From Brevundimonas subvibrioides (GTDB lineage Bacteria; Pseudomonadota; Alphaproteobacteria; Caulobacterales; Caulobacteraceae), in NCBI RefSeq assembly GCF_027271155.1, contig NZ_CP114542.1, forward strand, positions 2,170,001-2,234,000: 64,000 bases of DNA. Reading direction: 5' to 3'. Numbering within the stretch: position 1 is the first letter of the stretch; each line of letters begins with the position of its first letter. The position numbers and the translations under genes were made by a program. Under the pieces are notes generated by a model. That model was given only the letters and a program-made list of their open reading frames with translations. It was not told the DNA's origin and did not search any database. Of this stretch, positions 42,139-50,486 are shown piece after piece.

Positions 42139-43539
42139 TCAGAACTGGAAATAGATGAAGGGGGCCACGCCGTCCGGACGCACGGCCTCGACCATCAGGA
42201 TCGCAGCGCCGAGCAGCAGCCCCATGGTCAGGGACGGTGCAGGCTTCAGCCAGCCCGCCACGCCCTCCGCCGCGCGCGGGGGCAGCCAGTGCATGGCCAG
42301 TCCGCCGACGATCAATACCAGCAGGAAGGGCGTGACCATTGTCGCCGGCGACCAGCGGCCGAGTCCTGACACAACCTCCATCGCCATCGGGAAGCTCTCG
42401 GCCCTGAACAGGATCCACCCCAGACACACGATGTGGAAGGTGATGAGCCCGCCCAGCCAGGCGGGCGGCCCCCTGCCCGGCCCAAGGATGGACCGACCGA
42501 GCCGCTCGACCACCTGGACCCCGCCGTGCAGGGCGCCCCATGCGACGAAGGTCCAGGCCGCCCCGTGCCACAGCCCGCCCAGCAGCATGGTGAGGAAGAC
42601 GTTCAGGCAGGATCGCACCAGCCCCTTCCTGCCGCCCCCCAGGGGCACATAGAGGTAGTCCCTCAGCCAGCTGGACAGGCTGATGTGCCAGCGCCGCCAG
42701 AACTCCTGCATGGAACTGGCCCGGTACGGCTGGTCGAAATTCCTCGGGAAGGAATAGCCCAGAAGGGCTGCGATCCCGATCGCCATATCCGAATAGGCCG
42801 AGAAGTCGCAGTAGATCTGGACCGCATAGCCATAGACCGCCGCCATCAGGTCCAGCGTCCCATAGGCAGCCGGGTCAAAGAACACCGGATCAACCAGCCG
42901 GACCGACAGCTCGGACGCGATCACCGTCTTCTTGAACAGGCCCCAGACGATCAGCAGCAAGCCGTGCGCCGCCATCTCGCGCGTCAGCCGGGGCACGCGC
43001 TCGAACTGGGGCAAGAGGTCCGACGCCCGCACGATCGGCCCGGCAACCAGATGCGGGAAGAAGCTCATCAACAGCATCACGTCGAGCAGCGACTTCGCCA
43101 GCGGCGTCTTTCCGCGATGAACGTCCACGACATAGGAGATGCCCTGGAAGGTGAAGAAGGAGATCCCGACCGGCAGCACCACCTGCAACAGCGGCAGATC
43201 CCGCTCCCACCCGAACCGGGTCAGCAAGTCGCCCGCCTGTTCGACGAAGAAACCGTAATACTTGAAGAAGCCCAGGATCAGCAGATTGCCTGCGACGCCC
43301 AGCCCGACCAGCCAGACGCGCCGGTCGGCCGGCCTGCGCGCGATCAGGACCGCCACGCCCCAGTTCAGCACCGCCGAACCGATCAGCAGGCCGACGAAGC
43401 GCCAGTCCCACTGGGCATAGAAGAACCAGCTGGCCAGCAGCAGGAACAGCTTTCTGCGTCCATTCTCGCGGTCCAGCGACCAGGCGGTGAAATAGACGAA
43501 CAGGAAGAACACGCCGAAGGCCAGCGTCGGGAACAGCAC
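42139..43539 (-). CDS. MBOAT-family O-acyltransferase (AlgI/PatA type)
   Basis: A 466-residue membrane protein with about eleven helices and the MBOAT signature: FPTLAFGVFFLFVYF, LPVGISFFTFQGISYVVDVHRG, MSFFPHLVAGPIVR, YCDFSAYSDMAIGIAALLGY, FWRRWHISLSSWLRDYLYVPLGGG and the catalytic His in LLGGLWHGAAWTFVAWG. It should carry an acetyl group across the membrane for transfer to a polysaccharide or peptidoglycan. Two SGNH-hydrolase-fold genes directly upstream (1-nt gap) would complete the transfer. Confidence 0.92.
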   Translation of the reverse strand: MLFPTLAFGVFFLFVYFTAWSLDRENGRRKLFLLLASWFFYAQWDWRFVGLLIGSAVLNWGVAVLIARRPADRRVWLVGLGVAGNLLILGFFKYYGFFVEQAGDLLTRFGWERDLPLLQVVLPVGISFFTFQGISYVVDVHRGKTPLAKSLLDVMLLMSFFPHLVAGPIVRASDLLPQFERVPRLTREMAAHGLLLIVWGLFKKTVIASELSVRLVDPVFFDPAAYGTLDLMAAVYGYAVQIYCDFSAYSDMAIGIAALLGYSFPRNFDQPYRASSMQEFWRRWHISLSSWLRDYLYVPLGGGRKGLVRSCLNVFLTMLLGGLWHGAAWTFVAWGALHGGVQVVERLGRSILGPGRGPPAWLGGLITFHIVCLGWILFRAESFPMAMEVVSGLGRWSPATMVTPFLLVLIVGGLAMHWLPPRAAEGVAGWLKPAPSLTMGLLLGAAILMVEAVRPDGVAPFIYFQF

Positions 43540-43540
43540 C

Positions 43541-44344
43541 TCAGAACCCCCGCCGGTCGTACGCCGTCATCAGGTCGGCGAACAGCAGGGCACCGATCCA
43601 GTCGCCGCCGGCCCGGGTGAAATGCACATGATCGCCACGCATCAGGGGCGCGTCCCCCAGCGTCAGGGCGAAGGCCGAACAGTCTCCCCCCATACGGCCC
43701 TTCCAGTCCCAGAACGCGACGCCCGTCGATGCCGCCACCCTGTGCTGCACGTCTCGCACCACCGAAAGCATGGCGGGCGCCTTCCAGCGCTGCTCCGTGT
43801 CGCCAGGACAGGTCCCGCCGCCGTCCCCGCGCATCGCCTCGGGTGCCCCCAGGATGAGGATGGATGCGCCGGGTGCCGCGCGCCTGACCCGGTCGATCTT
43901 GTCCCGCAGCAAGGCCTCATAGGCGGCCGGGTCCAGCAGCTCGTCGAACCCCTCGTTGGTGCCATAGGCGATGACGACCAGGTCCGGCGTCCCGTCGGGG
44001 CCCGGCAGCGGTTCGGTCGCGGCCATGGCGTTCAGGGTCGCGCCGACCCGTCCATGGGCGTCCATGATGATCTCACGCCCTTCGAACCGCCCTTTCAGCC
44101 GCCACAGCAGCGAGGCCTCGATGTCGCCGCCCGCCGTGTGACTGTCGCCGAACTGGACGATGCGCACGATCCGTCCCGGCTGTTGCAGGGCGCGAAAGAA
44201 AGATGCCAATGCCCCGGGCTGGCAGAGTCCTTCCGGACAGGTCGCACTGACCGGCGACGGCAGGGCCACATAGGGCCGTTCCTGCGCCTGACCTGCCCCG
44301 GCGAGCATCGACAGGCTCCCTGCGATCAGCGCCGCGCGGATCAC
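43541..44344 (-). CDS. Periplasmic SGNH-fold hydrolase/acetyltransferase
   Basis: A 267-residue precursor with a signal peptide (LIAGSLSMLAGAGQAQE), block I FGDSHTAGGDIEAS (catalytic Ser), block III YGTNEGFD and block V DHVHFTRAGG (catalytic His). It lies between a DUF459 protein (ATGA overlap) and an MBOAT protein, so it probably acts as the periplasmic acetyl transferase or esterase, comparable to PatB or AlgX. The acceptor glycan is unknown. Confidence 0.82.
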   Translation of the reverse strand: MIRAALIAGSLSMLAGAGQAQERPYVALPSPVSATCPEGLCQPGALASFFRALQQPGRIVRIVQFGDSHTAGGDIEASLLWRLKGRFEGREIIMDAHGRVGATLNAMAATEPLPGPDGTPDLVVIAYGTNEGFDELLDPAAYEALLRDKIDRVRRAAPGASILILGAPEAMRGDGGGTCPGDTEQRWKAPAMLSVVRDVQHRVAASTGVAFWDWKGRMGGDCSAFALTLGDAPLMRGDHVHFTRAGGDWIGALLFADLMTAYDRRGF

Positions 44345-45225
44345 GCTCCGGCGGCGGGTGCCGGGGGCACCGCGGCGTCCAGGCCCGCGTCATGCTTCAA
44401 CCGCGCGGCGACCGGCTCGGCGATCCGCAGATAGCCCGCCATCGACATGTGGATTCCATCGTTGGCCCGCATCAGGCGCCGCCGCCCGGTGCCCGTCTCG
44501 GGCAGATAGGCGTCGTAGTCGCCGTCCGCGTTCTCGGTGAGGCTTTCAGTCTCGATAAAGGGCACGCCCAGCGCCGCCATCCGGGCGGACACCACCTGGT
44601 TGATCAGGGTCATCTTCTCGTCGAACCCGGCTCGCTTCATCCGGGGCAGGCCGACCCAGTAGACCGCGATGTCCCGGCCCCGCAGCATCCCCACCAGGTC
44701 ATCGACCCGTTTGGCATAGGCGACTTTCCAGCCCTCGGTGCCGAAATCATGAATCTCGCCGTCCATGCTGATGCCCTGGGCATCGTTGGTGCCAAACAGG
44801 ATCACGGCGACATCGACCGGCTGTTCCGCGATCTGGCGCGCCGTCTTGGCCTGGATATCGACATAGTCGTAGCGGCTGAGGCCCGTGGAGACCTCGCTGA
44901 ACTTGGTGACACTGACGCCCGGCCGGGATCGCAGATCGCGATAGAGCGCGGTCCACAGCCCGTCGCCCATGGAATCGCCGAACACCCCGATGCGAAGATG
45001 TCCGCGCGCGGCCTTCTCCTGCAGCGGGGTCAAGGTCGGCAGCACGGGCACGGCGACCGGCAGGGCGGCCGGCTCGCCGGGTCCCGGCCCTGCGGAGGCA
45101 CTGGCGGCTCCACCCGGCATCAGGGTGGGATGGCGCAGCCAGGCACGGCCGTCCGGCGTCAGGACCAGCCCGATGCCGATGCCCACGAGCAGAGCGGCCG
45201 TCACGGCATTGATGCCCGCCTTCAC
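44341..45225 (-). CDS. DUF459 SGNH-like protein, membrane-anchored
   Basis: A 294-residue protein with one N-terminal helix (INAVTAALLVGIGIGLVLTP), a Pro/Ala-rich linker, and a DUF459 SGNH domain: IGVFGDSMGDGLWTALYRDL, YVDIQAKTARQI, ILFGTNDAQGI, RANDGIHMSMAGYLRIA. It may anchor the acetylation machinery or act on the same glycan. GTG 45225, just before the membrane helix, is chosen over ATG 45303; the exact start is uncertain. It overlaps the next gene by ATGA. Confidence 0.78.
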   Translation of the reverse strand: MKAGINAVTAALLVGIGIGLVLTPDGRAWLRHPTLMPGGAASASAGPGPGEPAALPVAVPVLPTLTPLQEKAARGHLRIGVFGDSMGDGLWTALYRDLRSRPGVSVTKFSEVSTGLSRYDYVDIQAKTARQIAEQPVDVAVILFGTNDAQGISMDGEIHDFGTEGWKVAYAKRVDDLVGMLRGRDIAVYWVGLPRMKRAGFDEKMTLINQVVSARMAALGVPFIETESLTENADGDYDAYLPETGTGRRRLMRANDGIHMSMAGYLRIAEPVAARLKHDAGLDAAVPPAPAAGA

Positions 45226-45318
45226 CCCGATACGCCCCCAAACGCAAACGACCCGGCTTCTATAGCCGGGCCGTCCAGCGCCGCGCCATGGCGCACGCGT
45301 CACGCACGAGCGAAAAGG

Positions 45319-46383
45319 TTAACGCAGCTCGGTGAAGAACAGCTCGGCCGGGAGGCTGTCGCCGCCGTAGGATCCAACCCAGATGTCATAGACACCCGAC
45401 TGGGGCCGCCGGAAGGTCAGCTCGGCATCGTTGCTGCCGCCCGAGTCGTCGTCGCAGTACCACTGGCCATCCGGCCCGTTGACGACCAGGGTCACGTCAC
45501 CGTTCGAGGTCGCCCCGATGGTCAGCGGCAGACTGCCCGCATCGTAGGTGATCTGGAAATCCGGAGCCGAGGCGATCCGGCCCGCGCAGCTGTCATCGAC
45601 GGTCGAGGCATCGATACTGCCGCCCGCCAGCACCGACACGGTGTAGGGATCGCCGCGGAAGCCCGAGCTCAGATCGATCTCGCCATAGGCGGCCGTCGCC
45701 GAGCTGTCGGGATAGGTGCTGCCATAGTCGGCGTTGCGACCGTTGTTGCGGTTGTCGTTGTCGTAGAAATCATTCCGGCGGTCGTCGTCGCGCCGGCCGT
45801 TTCCACGGTCGTAGCTGTCGTTGTCGCCATAGTTGTTGCTGCGACCATAATCGCTGCCCAGCTCGGTCACGAACAGTTCGGCCGAACCGCTGTCGCCGCC
45901 GAACGCGCCGACCCAGACGTCATAGGTGCCGGACTGCGGGCGCGAATAGGTGATTTCCGGATCGGTCCCGCCACCCGAATCATCGTCGCAGGTCCAGCGC
46001 CCGTCGGGGCCGTTGATGACAAGGGTCGTATCGACCTCACCGTTGACGCCGAACGTCAGAGGCAGGCCGCCGGCGTCATAGGTCAGCTGGAAATCGGGGG
46101 CCCGTGCGACCATGCCGGTGCAGCCGCTGGCGATCTCCGAAGCATCGATGCTGCCCCCCGAGGTCACCGACACCCGGTAGGGATCCTCGTCGAAACCGGA
46201 GTCCAGATAGACCTCGCCATAGGTCGCCGTGGCGCTGGCATCCACGCCGGTGCCATACGACTGGCCGTAGCCACTGTTGCCATACTGACCATAGGGTGCG
46301 GTGGTCCCCGTGGTGTATGGATCGACCGCACAGCCCGACAGGCCGATCGCAGCCGCCCCGCCCAGTACCAACCAAAGTTTCAT
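45319..46383 (-). CDS. Lipoprotein with two PPC-like domains
   Basis: A 354-residue lipoprotein (lipobox IGLSGC). Two copies of a 115-residue strand domain repeat the same motifs: ATYGEVYLDSGFDEDPYRVSV and AAYGEIDLSSGFRGDPYTVSV; then GPDGRWTCDDDSGGG and GPDGQWYCDDDSGGS; then PQSGTYDVWVGAFGGDS and PQSGVYDIWVGSYGGDS. They are joined by a low-complexity Asn/Asp/Arg linker. The DDDSGG and PxSGxYxIWVG patterns resemble bacterial pre-peptidase C-terminal domains. A cell-surface binding role is possible. ATG 46383 is chosen by the signal peptide. Confidence 0.72.
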   Translation of the reverse strand: MKLWLVLGGAAAIGLSGCAVDPYTTGTTAPYGQYGNSGYGQSYGTGVDASATATYGEVYLDSGFDEDPYRVSVTSGGSIDASEIASGCTGMVARAPDFQLTYDAGGLPLTFGVNGEVDTTLVINGPDGRWTCDDDSGGGTDPEITYSRPQSGTYDVWVGAFGGDSGSAELFVTELGSDYGRSNNYGDNDSYDRGNGRRDDDRRNDFYDNDNRNNGRNADYGSTYPDSSATAAYGEIDLSSGFRGDPYTVSVLAGGSIDASTVDDSCAGRIASAPDFQITYDAGSLPLTIGATSNGDVTLVVNGPDGQWYCDDDSGGSNDAELTFRRPQSGVYDIWVGSYGGDSLPAELFFTELR

Positions 46384-46474
46384 GACCCGTCTCTCCCGGA
46401 CTTCTCGTCCCCGGGTGCAACAGATATCATTGCCCGGCACAAGACAATGCCTCCGGCCAAGCTGTCTGAATCCG

Positions 46475-46885
46475 TCAGGTGCGGCCAGCCACCGCGCGGG
46501 TCGCCAGGTAACCCAGGGTCGCCGCCGCCGTGGTCAGGAAGGTGCCCCAGCACAGGTCTATGATCGTCAGCTTCCACTGCCAGACCGCCAGCGTCGCCTG
46601 ATTGGTCAGGTCATAGGTGGCATAGGCCACGAACCCCAGGGCCGCGCCATTGATCGCCGCCCGCGTCCAGGTCCCCTCCTTCAGCGCCGGGGCGACCGCC
46701 AGGAAGACCACGCCGCCGATATAGATCAGATAGAAGGCAACCGCCGCCACCATGTCCGGCTGGGGCGTCATGATCGGTCCGATGATCGGCTTGTACAGCC
46801 TGTCGGTCATGGTGGTCAGCCAGCCGTAGTCGACGGCCGCCATCGCCACGCCGGTGGCCACATAGGCCACGATCCATTTCAGCAT
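46475..46885 (-). CDS. DUF2177 family membrane protein
   Basis: A 136-residue protein with four helices and the DUF2177 pattern AAVDYGWLTTM, FYLIYIGGVVFLAVAPAL, GALGFVAYATYDLTNQATL and VIDLCWG-like end. Function unknown. It is 12 nt after the CFA-type methyltransferase in the same transcript, an association seen with fatty-acid modification clusters. Confidence 0.85.
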   Translation of the reverse strand: MLKWIVAYVATGVAMAAVDYGWLTTMTDRLYKPIIGPIMTPQPDMVAAVAFYLIYIGGVVFLAVAPALKEGTWTRAAINGAALGFVAYATYDLTNQATLAVWQWKLTIIDLCWGTFLTTAAATLGYLATRAVAGRT

Positions 46886-46897
46886 TGAGTCAGGTCC

Positions 46898-47932
46898 TCA
46901 GGCGGGTTTCAGGCGATAGTGGGTGACGGCCCAGGTGTTGCCGCCGTCGTTTCCGAACAGGCCCGCCGTCGCCAGATAGAAGCGGCGCCAGCGACGGACC
47001 CACAGCCTGGCATTCTCGCGGCCATAGGTCTGCTGCATCAACTCCAGAACGCGGTCCGGGTTCGCATCCATCCTGGCCAGCCAGTCCTCGGCCGTGCGGG
47101 CATAGTTCATCCCGTTCCAGGTCCACTGCTGCTCGACTGTGAACAGGTCGGGAAACTGCCGCATCAGGTCCTGGCTCGGCATCACGCCGCCGGTGAAGAA
47201 ATGCTGGGCGATGAAGTCGCCGCTGTCGGTGTGATCGAATCGATAGGGTGCGTCGCGGTGGGTGAAGATGTGGATGAACATCCGCCCGTCGGGCTTCAGC
47301 CAGCCCCTGGCCCGGGTCAGCAGGGCGCGCCAGTTGGCCATGTGCTCGAACATCTCGACCGAGACGATCCGGTCATAGGTCCCGGCCGCCGGGGCGTGAA
47401 AATCGTTCATGTCGCAGGTGATGACGTTCAGGTTCGCCAAGCCCCGCAGCCGGGCCTGCTCCTCGATATGGCCGCGCTGTCCGTGGCTGTTCGAGACCGC
47501 CGTGATCCGGCTGTTCGGATACTTTTCCGCCATCCACAGCGATAGCGATCCCCAGCCGCAGCCGAGTTCCAGCACGCCCTGCCCGTCCACCAGCTCGGCA
47601 TGGGCGCAGCTTTCGGCCAGCGCCTTCTCCTCGGCCTGATCCAGTGTCTCGGCTCCGTCGCCGTACAGACAGCACGAGTATTTCAGCCGCGCGCCCAGGC
47701 AGATCCGGAAAAACTCCGGTGGCAGTTCGTAGTGCTGGTCGTTGGCGGCATCGGTGTGCTCGGCGATAGCCCGTGCCGCCATCTGGCGCGCGAACGCGGC
47801 CGAATCGTGCGGCCCTTCGCGGTCCAGCTTCTTCCGCGCTTCGGTCACCAGGCTGGCGATCGCCGGGCGGGTGACGAAGTCGGGAAAGGGCGCATCCTGC
47901 AGCTGGCGAATGGCGACGTTGGTGAGGTTCAT
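46898..47932 (-). CDS. SAM-dependent fatty-acyl methyltransferase (cyclopropane-fatty-acid synthase family)
   Basis: A 344-residue CFA-synthase-family enzyme: an N-terminal helical part, YELPPEFFRICLGARLKYSCCLY, the SAM site VLELGCGWGSLSLWMAEKYP, VSVEMFEHMANWRALLTR and FIHIFTHRDAPYRF. It should transfer a methyl or methylene group to a phospholipid acyl double bond. It groups with DUF2177, an FAD oxidase and DUF1365; similar groups in Rhodobacter make methylated furan fatty acids or respond to singlet oxygen, which is only an analogy here. ATG 47932 fits the family start; a 22-bp inverted repeat lies 38 bp upstream. Confidence 0.85.
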   Translation of the reverse strand: MNLTNVAIRQLQDAPFPDFVTRPAIASLVTEARKKLDREGPHDSAAFARQMAARAIAEHTDAANDQHYELPPEFFRICLGARLKYSCCLYGDGAETLDQAEEKALAESCAHAELVDGQGVLELGCGWGSLSLWMAEKYPNSRITAVSNSHGQRGHIEEQARLRGLANLNVITCDMNDFHAPAAGTYDRIVSVEMFEHMANWRALLTRARGWLKPDGRMFIHIFTHRDAPYRFDHTDSGDFIAQHFFTGGVMPSQDLMRQFPDLFTVEQQWTWNGMNYARTAEDWLARMDANPDRVLELMQQTYGRENARLWVRRWRRFYLATAGLFGNDGGNTWAVTHYRLKPA

Positions 47933-47969
47933 GCGGCGATCCTGACATTGCGTGGGCGCTCGCGGCCCA

Positions 47970-47991
47970 TTACGCCTGAGATCAGGTGTAA
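47970..47991. promoter_or_regulatory. 22-bp dyad in the divergent promoter of the fatty-acid cluster
   Basis: TTACGCCTGA and TCAGGTGTAA flank a 2-bp centre; nine of ten positions pair. It lies 38 bp upstream of the methyltransferase start and 120 bp before the divergent oxidase, so a regulator of both is likely. The identity of the regulator is unknown. Confidence 0.55.
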
Positions 47992-48111
47992 CGGCTCCGC
48001 TGCGGAAGACCACCCAGCTACGCGGCTTCAGGCGCGACGGATGATCTCATCCACGCACGGGCCCGCGCCGTAGCTTCGGGCCGAACACCCCGCCTGCTGT
48101 CCGGAGACCCC

Positions 48112-49473
48112 ATGAGCGCCCACCTCGTCGCCTCGACCGATCACCCCGTTGCCAGAAAGCGCATCGCTGTGGTCGGGTCCGGCATCTCCGGCCTGTCCTG
48201 CGCCTGGCTGATGTCGAAGTCTCACGACGTCACCCTGTTCGAGGCCGACGACCGCATCGGCGGCCACTCCAACACGGTGGAGGCCCCCAGCCCCTCGTCG
48301 CCTGTCGCCGTCGATACCGGCTTCATCGTCTACAACGAGGACAACTATCCGAACCTGAAGGCCCTTTTCGAACACCTGTCGGTGCCGACCAAGGCCGCCC
48401 ACATGTCCTTCGCTGTCAGCATGGACGACGGGGCCTTTGAATATTCCAGCCACGGCATCGCCGCCCTGTTCGCCCAGAAGCGCAACTACGCCAGCCCTCG
48501 CTTCTGGGGCATGATCGGCGACCTGCTGAGGTTCCAGAAACAGGCCCCCCGGGACCTGCCGGAGATGGAGCGGTCGGGTGAGACGCTGGTCCAGTACCTC
48601 GATCGCAACCGCTACGGCCGCCTGTTCCGCGACGCCCATCTGCTGCCCCAGGCCGCCGCCATCTGGTCCTCGACCCTGGACCAGATGACCGGCTATCCGG
48701 CGGCGTCCTTCGTCCGGTTCTATATGAACCACAACCTGCTGACCTATGACCTGAAGCCGACCTGGCGCACGGTGGATGGCGGCAGCCGGGAATACGTCCG
48801 TCGCCTGCATGCGGACTTCGCAGGCGAGACGGTGCTGGGCGCGGGGGTGGTCGGCGTGTCCCGCGACGCGCCCGGTGCCTCGGTCCGGTTCGCCGACGGA
48901 CGCACCGAGCGGTTCGACGACGTCGTGCTCGCCACCCATTCCGATCAGGCCCTGCGCCTGCTGGACCAGCCGACGGCGGACGAGCGCCGCCTCCTGGGTG
49001 CGATCGGCTATCGCCCCAACCGCGCCATCCTGCACCGCGACACATCCCTGATGCCGAAACGCCGCAAGGCCTGGGCCGCCTGGACGCACAAGGGCTATTC
49101 CGACCGCGCGGGCGAAGGCGGCGTCACCTACTGGATGAACGAGCTCCAGTCCCTGTCCGGCCCGCCCCTGTTCGTCAGCCTGAACCCGGCCAAAGACCCC
49201 GACCCGGCCCTGGTGCTGGATGCGTGGGATTACGAACACCCGGTCTTCGACACCGCCGCCGTCCGCGCGCAAGGCGAGCTCTGGTCGCTGCAGGGCAAAG
49301 GCGGCGTCTGGTTCGCCGGTGCCTGGTTCGGCTCGGGTTTCCACGAGGACGGTCTGCAGGCCGGTCTGGCCGTGGCCGAGCAGCTCGGCGGCGTGCGTCG
49401 GCCCTGGTCGGTGGCCAACGAAAGCGGTCGCATCGCGCTGGCGGCACCCGCCGCCCTTTCCGAGGCGGCGTGA
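48112..49473 (+). CDS. FAD-dependent amine-oxidase-like desaturase/oxidase (COG2907 type)
   Basis: A 453-residue flavoprotein with the FAD motif IAVVGSGISGLSCAWLM and DDRIGGHSNTVE, VDTGFIVYNEDNYPNLKALFEHL, STLDQMTGYPAASFVRFYMNHNLL and the C-terminal FAD contact GVWFAGAWFGSGFHEDGLQAGLAVAE. This group occurs with CFA-type methyltransferases and DUF1365, and probably acts on modified acyl chains. GGAG lies 7 nt before ATG 48112. A palindromic repeat separates it from DUF1365. Confidence 0.85.
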   Translation: MSAHLVASTDHPVARKRIAVVGSGISGLSCAWLMSKSHDVTLFEADDRIGGHSNTVEAPSPSSPVAVDTGFIVYNEDNYPNLKALFEHLSVPTKAAHMSFAVSMDDGAFEYSSHGIAALFAQKRNYASPRFWGMIGDLLRFQKQAPRDLPEMERSGETLVQYLDRNRYGRLFRDAHLLPQAAAIWSSTLDQMTGYPAASFVRFYMNHNLLTYDLKPTWRTVDGGSREYVRRLHADFAGETVLGAGVVGVSRDAPGASVRFADGRTERFDDVVLATHSDQALRLLDQPTADERRLLGAIGYRPNRAILHRDTSLMPKRRKAWAAWTHKGYSDRAGEGGVTYWMNELQSLSGPPLFVSLNPAKDPDPALVLDAWDYEHPVFDTAAVRAQGELWSLQGKGGVWFAGAWFGSGFHEDGLQAGLAVAEQLGGVRRPWSVANESGRIALAAPAALSEAA

Positions 49474-49485
49474 CGACCATCCAAC

Positions 49486-49626
49486 AATCCTCCCCCGCGC
49501 AGCGGGGGAGGGGGACCGCGCGAAGCGTGGTGGAGGGGGCGGACGCACGCACCGTCTCTGGGGTCGCCCCCTCCACCGCTTCGCGGTCCCCCTCCCCCGT
49601 TTCGCTGCGCTACTCGGGGGAGGATT
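49486..49626. repeat. 141-bp inverted repeat element at the DUF1365 start
   Basis: Two long imperfect arms (about 55-60 bp each) begin AATCCTCCCCCG and end CGGGGGAGGATT. Inner blocks GGGGGAGGGGGACCGCG and CGCGGTCCCCCTCCCCC, then GTGGAGGGGGCG and CGCCCCCTCCAC, pair with each other. It is a different family from the ~130-bp repeats. It starts 13 bp after the oxidase stop and includes the likely DUF1365 start. Confidence 0.75.
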
Positions 49627-50399
49627 TTTCGAACGCCCTCTACGTCGGCGAGGTCGTCCACCATCGCGTCTCCGGCATCCAGCACACCCTGCGCTACAGC
49701 CTCTATATGCTGCTGCTGGACCTCGACGCGGCCGAGGACGCCATCCGCCCCCTGCGCTGGCTCCGGAACGGTGCGTTCGGCCTGATGACCTGGCGCGCCC
49801 GAGACCATGGTGATCGCAGCGACACGCCCCTGCGCACCCAGGTCGAGCATCACCTGTCTGCTGCCGGCATCGACATTGCGGGCGGCCCGATCCGTCTGCT
49901 CTGCATGCCCCGCATCCTCGGCTACGGCTTCAACCCGCTGGCGGTCTATTTCTGCCATCGTCCCGACGGCACCCTGTCCGCCCTGCTCTATGAGGTGACC
50001 AACACCTTCAACGAGCGCCATTCCTATCTCGTCGCTGTGCCCGCAGAGGCCAGGCCGGGCGTGGTTCGCCAGACGACGGACAAGACCTTCTTCGTCTCGC
50101 CCTTCATGGACATGGCCTTGACCTATGACTTCACCGTCCATGCGCCGGATGAGGCGGTTTCGGTCGTCGTCGCCGTCCGTCGGGACGACACCCCGATCCT
50201 GACCGCGTCCTTCGCCGGAACGCGCCGCCCCCTGACCGACGCGGCCCTGTTGAAGGCCTGGATCACCCATCCCCTGCTGACGTGGAAGGTGATGTTCGGC
50301 ATCCATTGGGAGGCCTTGCGCGGTCTGTTCAAGGGTGCGCGCTATCGGGAACGCGGCAAGCCTCCCGCCTATCCGGTGACGGTGGGCAAGGCGCGCTGA
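49527..50399 (+). CDS. DUF1365 family protein, N terminus within a repeat
   Basis: The family core begins NALYVGEVVHHRVSGIQHTLRYSLYMLLLDLD and continues PRILGYGFNPLAVYFCHRPDGTL, EVTNTFNERHSYL and SPFMDMALTYDF. The family normally starts about 10-15 residues before ALYVG, but no ATG, GTG or TTG lies there. The nearest in-frame starts are GTG 49527 and GTG 49530, inside the 141-bp repeat, so residues 1-33 or so are repeat-encoded. Function unknown; companion of CFA-type enzymes and the FAD oxidase. Confidence 0.72.
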   Translation: MVEGADARTVSGVAPSTASRSPSPVSLRYSGEDFSNALYVGEVVHHRVSGIQHTLRYSLYMLLLDLDAAEDAIRPLRWLRNGAFGLMTWRARDHGDRSDTPLRTQVEHHLSAAGIDIAGGPIRLLCMPRILGYGFNPLAVYFCHRPDGTLSALLYEVTNTFNERHSYLVAVPAEARPGVVRQTTDKTFFVSPFMDMALTYDFTVHAPDEAVSVVVAVRRDDTPILTASFAGTRRPLTDAALLKAWITHPLLTWKVMFGIHWEALRGLFKGARYRERGKPPAYPVTVGKAR

Positions 50400-50486
50400 T
50401 CCGGCTATCCCTTGCCCATCGGGCGTCGCCGATCTAGAGACGACCCGACGCCGCGTTATTCATCAGACGGTGAAAAAGGGGGAGCG

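Noticed and set aside
48030..48090. ECF11/RpoE-type promoter before the FAD oxidase
   Set aside because: TGATC and CGTAG occur at roughly fitting spacing, but the match is weak and no sigma/anti-sigma pair is near, so I do not call it.
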